Below, piece by piece: positions 37,988 to 45,984 of a DNA stretch of 64,000 nucleotides. The DNA lies in NCBI GenBank assembly GCA_947630505.1, contig CANRHV010000003.1, forward strand, positions 17,533 to 81,532. Direction: 5' to 3'. Every line of letters begins with the position of its first letter. Position 1 is the stretch's first letter. The DNA is from an uncultured Monoglobus sp. Its GTDB lineage: Bacteria; Bacillota; Clostridia; Monoglobales; Monoglobaceae. The position numbers were made by a program, and so were the translations under genes. The notes below the pieces were generated by a model that was given only the letters and a program-made list of their open reading frames with translations, was not told where the DNA came from and did no database searches.

Positions 37988-39728
37988 CCGCGCTCACCCC
38001 GCTTTCCTCGTCCGACATCTGCGAGCGGTATATGTCGCGGTACGTGTCGGAGGTTTTCAAAAGCTCCTCATGGCTCCCGCATGCCGCGATCACGCCGTGC
38101 TCCAAGACCGCGATCCGATCTGCGAACCGAGCCGACGCGATCCTCTGCACAACGATGATTTTTGTCATGTCGGGTCTGTGCTTTTTGAGCGCCGCGTACA
38201 GATCGGCCTCGGTTTTAAGGTCAAGAGCGCTGGTCGCGTCGTCGAATATAAGTATCTCGGCGGGACTCAGCACCGCCCTTGCGATCGCCACGCGCTGCCG
38301 CTGTCCTCCCGAGAGGCTTGTGCCCCTCTCGGCCACCATTGTGTCGTACCCGTCGGGAGTGTTCATGATAAAATCGTGAGCCTGCGCGATCCTGGCGGCC
38401 TCTATTATCTCATCGTCGCTCGCGTTGGGCCTGCCCCAGGCGATGTTTTCCTTTATCGGCACGCTGAAAAGCTCGCTCTTTTGGAGGGCGACCGATATTT
38501 TTTGCCTGAGCGCGGTCTGATTGTATTTTTTGACGTCAACTCCGTCAACCAAAACTGCGCCCTCTATCGCGTCATAAAATCTGGGTATCAGGCTCACCAG
38601 CGAGGTCTTGCCGCAGCCTGTGGCGCCCATTATCGCGATCGTCTCACCCGGGTCGATCTTGAGGCTTATGCTGTCGAGCACGTTTTTGTCGCTGTCGGGA
38701 AACGCGAACGACGCGCCTTTAAACTCAACGCTGCCCCGAAGCTCGGTCCTGCCGTCAAAATCCCCGTCCTTGAGGTCGGGCTCGGAGTTTAATACCTCGC
38801 GCACTCTTTTCCACGAGGCGTATCCGCGCGATATGGTCTGAAACAGCATGACAAGCATGAGTATTCCGTTTAAGAGCTGCGTAGCGTATGTTATCGCCGC
38901 CATGATAGCGCCCGGGCTCGCCGTGCCCGTCATTACCTGCGCGTTTCCCGAGTAGAGAATAAGCACTATCGCGCCGTAGAGCAGCATATTCATAAGAGGG
39001 CTCATAAAGGCAAAAATAATTAAAATTTTTAGCTGCGTCTTTATCAGCTCGTCGTTGGCCTTGCCGAAACGGATCTTTTCGTAGACCTCGCGCACGCAGG
39101 CCTTTATGACGCGTATGCCCGATATATCCTCCTGCATGATCGAGTTTATGTTATCGAGCTTTTGCTGGAGCTTCGGGAAAAGCGGATTTGTTTTGAGTAT
39201 CGAGATTATGATTATAAGCAGAACAAGGGGCGCCGCGCACAGAGAGATAAGTCCGAACATAGTGTTAAGCTTGAACAAAAAGAACACGCTTCCGATAGTG
39301 AGTAGCGACGTTCTGATAAGGCCGCGGACAAACATGCTAACAAAGCCCTGCACCTGCGTTATGTCGTTGGTGACACGGGTGATAAGCGAGCCTGTTCCGA
39401 ACCGCTCCACCTGCGGGAACGAGAACCTCAGTATGTTTTTAAAGCAGTCCTTGCGCATGTCGTTGCCCACGCTCTGACCCGCGTACTGCACAAAAACGTT
39501 GTTGGTCGAGCCGAAAACGCAGCCCAAAAGCGCGATGCCGAGCATCGCTGCGCCCATTCTCAGCACCATATTAAGGTCGCTGACGCCGCCGCTTGAAATG
39601 CCTAGCACGCCGTCGTCCACAAGGCGGCTCATTATGTCGGGCTGCAGCAGGTCCATCGAGACCTCTCCCACCATGCAGAGCGCCGCGAACACCGCGTACG
39701 GCAGGTACGGCCGTATGTATTTCCACAT
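37980..39728 (-). CDS. ABC exporter, TM-NBD half-transporter (partner)
   Basis: IMGATGCGKTSLVSLIPRFYDAIEGAVLVDG, LSGGQRQRVAIARAVLSPAEILIFDDATSALD; start MWKYIRPYLPYAV at 39728; overlaps the next gene by 8 nt. Confidence 0.93.
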   Translation of the reverse strand: MWKYIRPYLPYAVFAALCMVGEVSMDLLQPDIMSRLVDDGVLGISSGGVSDLNMVLRMGAAMLGIALLGCVFGSTNNVFVQYAGQSVGNDMRKDCFKNILRFSFPQVERFGTGSLITRVTNDITQVQGFVSMFVRGLIRTSLLTIGSVFFLFKLNTMFGLISLCAAPLVLLIIIISILKTNPLFPKLQQKLDNINSIMQEDISGIRVIKACVREVYEKIRFGKANDELIKTQLKILIIFAFMSPLMNMLLYGAIVLILYSGNAQVMTGTASPGAIMAAITYATQLLNGILMLVMLFQTISRGYASWKRVREVLNSEPDLKDGDFDGRTELRGSVEFKGASFAFPDSDKNVLDSISLKIDPGETIAIMGATGCGKTSLVSLIPRFYDAIEGAVLVDGVDVKKYNQTALRQKISVALQKSELFSVPIKENIAWGRPNASDDEIIEAARIAQAHDFIMNTPDGYDTMVAERGTSLSGGQRQRVAIARAVLSPAEILIFDDATSALDLKTEADLYAALKKHRPDMTKIIVVQRIASARFADRIAVLEHGVIAACGSHEELLKTSDTYRDIYRSQMSDEESGVSADA

Positions 39729-39897
39729 TTGTTTCACTCCTGTCTGATTTATTATTTTAACATAAATCAATATCTGTTTTCAAGAAAAATTTTTAAAATC
39801 AAAAAAGCTAAAATATCGGAAATAAAAATTTTGAATATAAAATCCGCGGTCGGGCATAATAGTTGTGAATCCAAAATTAAAAGGAGACTTTGACGTT

Positions 39898-40116
39898 ATG
39901 GATATATTAGCTTTAATTTTGTTAATAATCGGCGGTCTCAACTGGGGTCTTGTCGGCTTGTTCGACTTCAACCTGGTTTCGTTCATCTTCGGAAGCATGA
40001 GCATAATCAGCCGTATTATTTACACGCTGGTCAGTCTGGGCGCCATATGGTCGATCACGTTCTTTTTCCGTGAGCATATCTTGTCCAGATACCAGCTTAA
40101 AGAAAGCAGCAGATAA
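39898..40116 (+). CDS. DUF378-family small membrane protein
   Basis: MDILALILLIIGGLNWGLVGLFDFNLVSFIFGSMSIISRIIYTLVSLGAIW. Confidence 0.9.
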   Translation: MDILALILLIIGGLNWGLVGLFDFNLVSFIFGSMSIISRIIYTLVSLGAIWSITFFFREHILSRYQLKESSR

Positions 40117-40119
40117 GCT

Positions 40120-40150
40120 AAAATATGGCGCGAAAAGCGCCATATTTTTT
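40120..40150. terminator. bidirectional intrinsic terminator
   Basis: AAAATATGGCGC-gaaaa-GCGCCATATTTTTT. Confidence 0.85.
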
Positions 40151-40163
40151 ATGGTATTTAGTG

Positions 40164-41099
40164 TTAATTGCAGCCGCAGCCGCAACCGTTTCCCTCGCAG
40201 TAGGGATTGCCGGTCGTGTTATCGCCGGCGGGAGGGAAGAACTCGTCAAGCGGGAAGCGTATAGTGTTGAACAGATCGCAGGGATCGTCGTCGCCCGCAG
40301 CCGCGCAGACCTTTTCGGGAACACAGAAGTCGCACGCGTCGATCATCAGCGAGACGTCTCTCTCTATTCTGGCGATCGTGAACAGGCCGAAGCTTACCCG
40401 GACCTGTCTCGCGTCGTCATCGACCACAAGATCATCGCCGTAGCAGGAGCAGATGTTCTCGGGTATCGCGGCGGCATTGCAGCATCCGCAGCAGTTCTCT
40501 TTGTCTACCAGCTTGGCGCCGAGAGCGATGGGATCGACCGCCTCAACCGTGACGGTGGGCATGTTGGTGGACTTTCTGACTCTTTCGATCTCATCGCCGG
40601 GCTGCATTGTCGAGGTGAAGGTCTTGGTCCTGCCCTCGCTGCCGTAGAGGATTATGCGCTTGTCGTAGGTGGTGAGACCGTGTATCTCCTCGGGAGCGCC
40701 GAGGCCGGTGAACACCTCGAGAGTGACGTCGATAAAGAATTTTATGTCGATCGAGTAGTAGCCCGAGTTATAGAGCAGAGGCTCGATATCGGTGTATACC
40801 CAGATGATCTCAGCCTTCTTGAGCTTAACGTTTATCGCGTCCTCAATAAGCTGCTGGTTCTCGGCGGTGAAATACACTCTCGAATCCGCGACGCAGTTCC
40901 TCTCTCTGCACGAGTCATAGATCTTCTTGGCGCTGACGCATATGGGATCCGAGAAATCCTCGCGGCGCCTCTCGCTTGTTTCGGCCGCCTCAGCGGCGCA
41001 GTCCTCGGCGATGCCCGCCGCGTCAACATCAGTGTCAACGTCGTTGTCACAGCCGCAGCCGCAGCCGTTTTGTCTGCCGTAAGTATTTTTATAACTCAT
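40164..41099 (-). CDS. Cys-rich hypothetical protein with GCGCGC motifs at both termini
   Basis: MSYKNTYGRQNGCGCGCDNDVD ... GNPYCEGNGCGCGCN; SD aggaggtttgatt-ATG on the minus strand. Confidence 0.75.
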   Translation of the reverse strand: MSYKNTYGRQNGCGCGCDNDVDTDVDAAGIAEDCAAEAAETSERRREDFSDPICVSAKKIYDSCRERNCVADSRVYFTAENQQLIEDAINVKLKKAEIIWVYTDIEPLLYNSGYYSIDIKFFIDVTLEVFTGLGAPEEIHGLTTYDKRIILYGSEGRTKTFTSTMQPGDEIERVRKSTNMPTVTVEAVDPIALGAKLVDKENCCGCCNAAAIPENICSCYGDDLVVDDDARQVRVSFGLFTIARIERDVSLMIDACDFCVPEKVCAAAGDDDPCDLFNTIRFPLDEFFPPAGDNTTGNPYCEGNGCGCGCN

Positions 41100-41198
41100 A
41101 ATCAAACCTCCTGAATATTTCGCGGCCTTTGCCGCTTTCAATATATTCTATGGCCGGTATGAAAATTTGTTACAAATAATCGAATATGATAAATTATA

Positions 41199-41636
41199 TC
41201 ATATCACATAGTCTTGGCCCGAGTATTCACGGTTTCTGTCTATGATATCCTGAATGGTTATCCCGTCAAGATACTCGGCGATCACGTCTCTCAGGCCCTC
41301 CCAGACAAACAAAGTCTTGCACGAGGCTTGTCTCTCGCATTGATTGGGCTTTTGATCAAGACATGCGATCGGGGCGATGCTGCCCTCGGTGATCCTGAGT
41401 ATTTCCCCGATGGTGTATTCCGACGGCTGCCTCGACAGCTTGTATCCGCCCTTAAAACCTCTGCTCGAGCGCAGGATCCCAGTGTTGTTGAACAGGGATA
41501 TGATCTGCTCCAGATATTTTTTTGAAATTCCCTGGCGCTCCGCTATGTCCTTGAGTGAAATAAATCCGTCGTGAGTATGCTCCGCCATATCCAGAAGCAT
41601 CCTGACCGCGTATCTACCCTTTGTTGAAATCTTCAA
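41199..41636 (-). CDS. Rrf2-family transcriptional regulator
   Basis: MKISTKGRYAVRMLLDMAEHTHDGFISLKDIAERQGISKKYLEQIISLFNNTGILRSSRGFKGGYKLSRQPSEYTIGEILRITEGSIAPI. Confidence 0.95.
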   Translation of the reverse strand: MKISTKGRYAVRMLLDMAEHTHDGFISLKDIAERQGISKKYLEQIISLFNNTGILRSSRGFKGGYKLSRQPSEYTIGEILRITEGSIAPIACLDQKPNQCERQASCKTLFVWEGLRDVIAEYLDGITIQDIIDRNREYSGQDYVI

Positions 41637-41675
41637 TTATGTCACCCCTAACAAAAATCTTTTTTCTAATATACT

Positions 41676-41703
41676 ATTATACCATAGGATTTATAGGATT
41701 CAA
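41676..41703 (-). promoter_or_regulatory. rrf2 promoter with overlapping ATCCTAT repeats (candidate autoregulatory box)
   Basis: Minus strand: TTGAAT-CCTATAAATCCTATGG-TATAAT (16-nt spacer containing two TCCTAT words). Confidence 0.6.
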
Positions 41704-41755
41704 GGGGTTATCGCCAATTTTTTGCAAAAAAATTAAAAAAATTTAAAAAAAGTCC

Positions 41756-41784
41756 TTGACAAACATATCATTATGTGCTATTAT
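41756..41784 (+). promoter_or_regulatory. sigma-A promoter of the metY transcript
   Basis: TTGACA - 17 nt - TATTAT. Confidence 0.8.
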
Positions 41785-41830
41785 CTAAAACATACTAAAT
41801 CTATAGGAATAGTGACAAAAGGAGAAAACC

Positions 41831-41899
41831 ATGAGACAAGAATATGTGAGATTGTTTACAAAGCTTCTCAGATTCAACTGGCGGTTCGGGCGAATGTGA
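41831..41899 (+). CDS. 22-aa leader peptide ORF upstream of metY
   Basis: ATG AGA CAA ... CGA ATG TGA = MRQEYVRLFTKLLRFNWRFGRM; SD aaaggag about 7 nt upstream; sits ~40 nt downstream of a consensus promoter. Not in the supplied ORF track because of its length. Confidence 0.65.
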   Translation: MRQEYVRLFTKLLRFNWRFGRM

Positions 41900-41963
41900 G
41901 TTTTTCAGCAAACCGATTTGAGATTTTTTAAAATAAAATATATTATAGAAGGAGATATTTATT

Positions 41964-43256
41964 ATGGCAAATATAAAAGATACATCAAAATGGGGATTTG
42001 AAACAAAACAGCTGCATATCGGACAGGAGAGCCCCGATCCCGCCAGCGACGCGAGAGCGGTTCCGATCTATCAGACCACATCGTACGTTTTCAAAAATTC
42101 CGACCACGCGGCGGCGCGCTTCGGACTTGCCGATCCCGGCAATATCTACGGCAGGCTGACAAACTCGACGCAGGACGTTTTCGAGCGCAGAATTGCGGCG
42201 CTTGAGGGCGGCGTCGCGGCGCTCGCCACGGCCTCGGGCGCGGCGGCCATCACCTACACGATACAGAATCTGGCGCAGGCGGGCGACCATATAGTTTCGC
42301 AAAAGACCATATACGGCGGCACGTATAATCTTCTTGCGCACACTCTGCCGCAGTACGGCGTTGACACCACCTTTGTTGACATACATAATTTAGAGGAAGT
42401 TAAAAACGCGGTCAAGCCCAACACCAAGGCGATATTTATTGAAACTTTGGGCAACCCCAACAGCGATATTGCGGATATCGACGCGGTGGCCGAGATAGCT
42501 CACGCGAACAAAATTCCGCTGGTTATAGACAACACCTTCGGCACGCCTTATCTTATTCGCCCGATCGAGCACGGCGCGGACATAGTCGTTCATTCCGCCA
42601 CAAAGTTTATCGGCGGCCACGGCACCACGCTCGGCGGCGTTATAGTTGACAGCGGAAAATTTGACTGGGAGGCGAGCGGCAAGTTCCCGTCGTTGACCGA
42701 GCCGAACCCCAGTTATCACGGCATCTCGTTCACGAAAGCCGTTGGCGAGGCCGCGTTTGTGACAAAAATACGCGCCATACTGCTCCGCGACACCGGAGCC
42801 ACGCTTGCGCCGTTCAGCGCGTTCCTGCTGCTCCAGGGCCTTGAGACCCTGTCGCTCAGAGTGGAGCGTCACGCCGAAAACACAAAAAAGGTCGTTGAGT
42901 ATCTGAGCAATCATCCCAAGGTTTTGAAGGTCAACCATCCGTCGCTGCCCGATCATCCCGACCATGAGCTTTACAAAAAGTATTTCCCGAACGGCGGAGG
43001 CTCGATATTCACGTTCGACATAGACGGCGGCGAAAAGGACGCGCGCGACTTTATCGACAGACTGCAGATATTCTCGCTGCTTGCCAACGTGGCCGACGTT
43101 AAGTCGCTGGTTATCCATCCGGCAAGCACCACCCACTCGCAGCTGACCGCCGAGGAGCTGCTCGATCAGGGAATCAATCCCAACACGATCAGGCTCTCGA
43201 TCGGAACCGAAAGCGTTGACGACATAATTGCGGACCTTGAGCAGGCCTTTGAATAA
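41964..43256 (+). CDS. metY: O-acetylhomoserine aminocarboxypropyltransferase / cysteine synthase family
   Basis: WGFETKQLHIGQESPDPASDARAVPIYQTTSYVFKNSDHAAARFGLADPGNIYGRLTNSTQDVFERRIAALEGGVAALATASG; HSATKFIGGHGTTLGG. Confidence 0.95.
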   Translation: MANIKDTSKWGFETKQLHIGQESPDPASDARAVPIYQTTSYVFKNSDHAAARFGLADPGNIYGRLTNSTQDVFERRIAALEGGVAALATASGAAAITYTIQNLAQAGDHIVSQKTIYGGTYNLLAHTLPQYGVDTTFVDIHNLEEVKNAVKPNTKAIFIETLGNPNSDIADIDAVAEIAHANKIPLVIDNTFGTPYLIRPIEHGADIVVHSATKFIGGHGTTLGGVIVDSGKFDWEASGKFPSLTEPNPSYHGISFTKAVGEAAFVTKIRAILLRDTGATLAPFSAFLLLQGLETLSLRVERHAENTKKVVEYLSNHPKVLKVNHPSLPDHPDHELYKKYFPNGGGSIFTFDIDGGEKDARDFIDRLQIFSLLANVADVKSLVIHPASTTHSQLTAEELLDQGINPNTIRLSIGTESVDDIIADLEQAFE

Positions 43257-43266
43257 AAGAGTTTGG

Positions 43267-43995
43267 CTAAAGGCGTGGGATCAGGCATAATATCCCGTAG
43301 ATTATCGGCTGATGTATAAGATAAATAACAAGCGAATGTCTGCCGATAAACGTCAGCGGTCTTATGTCGGGCTTTCTCAAAAAGCACAGCAGGTTCAGCC
43401 TTTTACATAATTTGAAAAGGTAATACCCCGCGAGGTACAAAAAGAACCACGGGAACAACGAGAAGTAATCGACCGAGAAAAAGTCCCTAAAAGGGAACCC
43501 GAAAAACGCGGTAATATAGTTTTTGTAAAGCGCCGTAGGCAACGGAAGTCCCGCGAGATAACCCGCGTTTATGTCAAACGCTAAAATAAACAAAATAAGC
43601 GATATGATCAGCCCGATACACGGGCTGATTTTTTTAAGGGAAAAATCAAACAGCGCGGTCACGAGCGCCGCGCTGCCCAAAAATGTCAGAATTCCGAATA
43701 TTATTATATTTTGGGGCATGAAAACAGCGGTCACGGCCGTGATGCCCGCGCCGAGCAGAAACAGTATCAGCCCGTTTTTTATCGGCTTTTTGCTCAGCGA
43801 AAAGCAAAATCCCGACACGGCTATAAAAGTGAACGCTATGCTGCGCTGCCAGATGACCGCCGGGCGCGAGGCAATAAGGCCGCCGGGCAGAAAATCCAGC
43901 GAGCACAGATCCCAAAAACCGTGATATAATATCATGCTTATTATCGCGGCCGCCCGAACGCAGTCAACCGCCGAGAGCCTTGTACCCCTGCTCAC
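43267..43995 (-). CDS. DUF1624 / heparan-alpha-glucosaminide N-acetyltransferase-like membrane protein
   Basis: RLSAVDCVRAAAIISMILYHGFWDL...FFSVDYFSLFPWFFLYLAGYYLFK...LTFIGRHSLVIYLIHQPII. Confidence 0.85.
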   Translation of the reverse strand: MSRGTRLSAVDCVRAAAIISMILYHGFWDLCSLDFLPGGLIASRPAVIWQRSIAFTFIAVSGFCFSLSKKPIKNGLILFLLGAGITAVTAVFMPQNIIIFGILTFLGSAALVTALFDFSLKKISPCIGLIISLILFILAFDINAGYLAGLPLPTALYKNYITAFFGFPFRDFFSVDYFSLFPWFFLYLAGYYLFKLCKRLNLLCFLRKPDIRPLTFIGRHSLVIYLIHQPIIYGILCLIPRL

Positions 43996-43997
43996 GG

Positions 43998-44369
43998 CTA
44001 TACGGCCGCTATGACCTCGACCTCGACCAGCGCGCCCTTGGGCAGAGCCTTGACGGCCACGCAGGAGCGGGCGGGCTTTGAAGTGAAATACTCGCCGTAT
44101 ATATCGTTGAACTCGGCAAAGTCGTTTATGTCCGCCAAAAAGCAGGTGGTTTTGAGCGCCTTTTCGCAGGACGAGCTCGCAGCCTCAAGTACCGCTGTCA
44201 GATTTTCCATGACCTGCCTGGTCTGGCCTTTGATGTCGTCGGCCTCAATGTTTCCCGTAGCGGGGTTTATCGCTATCTGGCCCGAGGTGTAAACCGTGCC
44301 GCCGATCTTGACGGCCTGGGAGTAGGGGCCTATGGCTTCGGGAGCGCCGTTTGTGTGTATCTTTTCCAT
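43998..44369 (-). CDS. ridA: RidA-family protein
   Basis: GAPEAIGPYSQAVKIGGTVYTSGQIAINPATGNI...TCFLADINDFAEFNDIYGEYF...RSCVAVKALPKGALVEVEVIA. Confidence 0.95.
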   Translation of the reverse strand: MEKIHTNGAPEAIGPYSQAVKIGGTVYTSGQIAINPATGNIEADDIKGQTRQVMENLTAVLEAASSSCEKALKTTCFLADINDFAEFNDIYGEYFTSKPARSCVAVKALPKGALVEVEVIAAV

Positions 44370-44391
44370 AATAATACCTCCGTATAATAAT

Positions 44392-45585
44392 TTATCTTAA
44401 TTTAAATCCGCTCTTTGTCAGGGCGTTTATTATCTCGTTGAGATGGTCGCGGTTCCTGGTTTCGACCGATATCCTGAGGATGCAGTCGTTGATGTCTATG
44501 TGGCTGTCGCCCCTGTTATGGTCGAGCTCCACAACGTTCGCGCCGTACGACGCGATGATCTCCGAAACGGTCAGCAGCTGACCCGGCTTGTCGGTGAGCT
44601 CGATAACCAGCTCGGTCAGGCGTCCCGTCATTTGAAGGCCGCGGTTTATAACTCTCGAAAGGATAGTAACGTCTATGTTTCCGCCCGACACCAGAGCTAC
44701 CACATTTTTGCCCTTGGTGGGCAGCTTGTCAAACATTATCGCGGCGACCGACGCGGCCCCCGCGCCCTCGGCTATGACCTTCTCGCGCTCGATAAGCTCG
44801 AGTATCGCCGTTGAGATCTCGTCGTCCGAGACGGTCACTATATCGTCAACGTAGTTTTTGCATATGTCAAACGTCAGGTCGCCCGGGGTTTTCACAGCGA
44901 TACCGTCAGCGATAGTGTGAACTCCGTTCAGGGTCTCGATCTTGTCGTCTTTTATCGAGGTTTTCATCGACGGGGCGCCCTCTGCCTGCACGCCGTACAC
45001 CTTGATGTCGGGATTGAGCGACTTGAGCGTGAACGCCACCCCGGCGATAAGTCCGCCGCCTCCCACGGGAACGACTACCGCGTCAACATTGTCAAGCTGG
45101 TCGATTATTTCAAGGCCTATCGAGCCCTGGCCCGCGATAACCTTTTCGTCGTTAAACGGGTGGATAAACGTGGCGCCCGTCTCCTCGACCATTTGCAGCG
45201 CCTTTTCGTATGCGTCGTCATAAACGCCCTTCACCAGAACGACGTCCGCGCCGTAGCTCTTTGTGGCCTCGACCTTGGAAATCGGAGCGCCGTCGGGAAT
45301 ACATATCGTGGCTTTTATACCGTGCATGGACGCCGCAAGCGCCACTCCCTGCGCGTGGTTGCCCGCCGAGCAGGCGATAACGCCTTTCTCCTTTTCCTCG
45401 TCGGTCAATTGGGAAATTTTATAATACGCGCCGCGCACCTTAAACGAGCCCGTCACCTGCAAATTCTCGTTTTTGAGATAGAGATTGCAGTCGGGGCACA
45501 TTCTGGTCGCGCGGATCAGCTCGGTCGGGCGCAGTACCTGCTTGAGCACGTGCGCGCCGTGGTAGATTTTATCGAGTGTAACCAT
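44392..45585 (-). CDS. ilvA: threonine ammonia-lyase with C-terminal ACT domain
   Basis: YLKNENLQVTGSFKVRGAYYKI, SAGNHAQGVALAA, VPVGGGGLIAGVA. Confidence 0.94.
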   Translation of the reverse strand: MVTLDKIYHGAHVLKQVLRPTELIRATRMCPDCNLYLKNENLQVTGSFKVRGAYYKISQLTDEEKEKGVIACSAGNHAQGVALAASMHGIKATICIPDGAPISKVEATKSYGADVVLVKGVYDDAYEKALQMVEETGATFIHPFNDEKVIAGQGSIGLEIIDQLDNVDAVVVPVGGGGLIAGVAFTLKSLNPDIKVYGVQAEGAPSMKTSIKDDKIETLNGVHTIADGIAVKTPGDLTFDICKNYVDDIVTVSDDEISTAILELIEREKVIAEGAGAASVAAIMFDKLPTKGKNVVALVSGGNIDVTILSRVINRGLQMTGRLTELVIELTDKPGQLLTVSEIIASYGANVVELDHNRGDSHIDINDCILRISVETRNRDHLNEIINALTKSGFKLR

Positions 45586-45767
45586 ATCTCTCTCCTTATT
45601 CGATCACTGTATTATTTTTACATCTATTAATTATAATGGCAAACCGCGGCGATTGCAAGTTAAAATTACACAAATTATTATTTATCGCGGCGGAATTTCT
45701 TGTATCCCGCCGCAAATTTGGGGTTGACAAAGGCAGCCGCGAGTGATATTATAATATACAGAAAAAA

Positions 45768-45885
45768 TATTTTCTTCAGGGCAGGGTGAAAGTCCCTACC
45801 GGCGGTAAAGCCCGCGAGCCATTTTGGCATGATTCGGTGAGATTCCGAAGCCGACGGTCAAAGTCCGGATGTGAGAAGAAACTCA
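45768..45885 (+). ncRNA. FMN riboswitch (RFN element)
   Basis: TTCTTCAGGGCAGGGTGAAAGTCCCTACCGGCGGTAAAGCCCGCGAGCC...GATTCGGTGAGATTCCGAAGCCGACGGTCAAAGTCCGGATGTGAGAAGAA matches the RFN consensus. Confidence 0.97.
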
Positions 45886-45896
45886 TTACGCAAAAA

Positions 45897-45966
45897 ACGC
45901 TCCGAAGGCAGGTCCTCGGAGTTTTTGTTTTGAGATAAGGCCCCGAGTTTTGCTCGGGGCTTTTTT
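45897..45966 (+). terminator. two consecutive terminator-like hairpins of the FMN riboswitch expression platform
   Basis: GCTCCGAaggcaggtccTCGGAGTTTTTGTTTT followed by CCCCGAG-ttttg-CTCGGGGCTTTTTT; SD ggagg follows directly. Confidence 0.8.
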
Positions 45967-45984
45967 GATCGGAGGCGAATATAT

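Noticed and set aside
37824-38792. 322-aa plus-strand ORF across two ABC transporter genes
   Set aside because: Antisense to conserved ABC NBD and TM sequences; no domain signal.
40125-41114. 329-aa plus-strand ORF opposite the GCGCGC protein
   Set aside because: Starts inside a bidirectional terminator and is antisense to an ORF with a proper SD (AGGAGG) and patterned Cys motifs; GC-rich reverse-frame artefact.
41905-41929. AGCAAACCGATTTGAGATTTTTT as a simple stand-alone terminator
   Set aside because: Local stem CAAA/TTTG is too weak alone; considered only as part of the alternative long-range pairing.
44917-45630. 237-aa plus-strand ORF opposite ilvA
   Set aside because: Antisense shadow of a conserved PLP enzyme.
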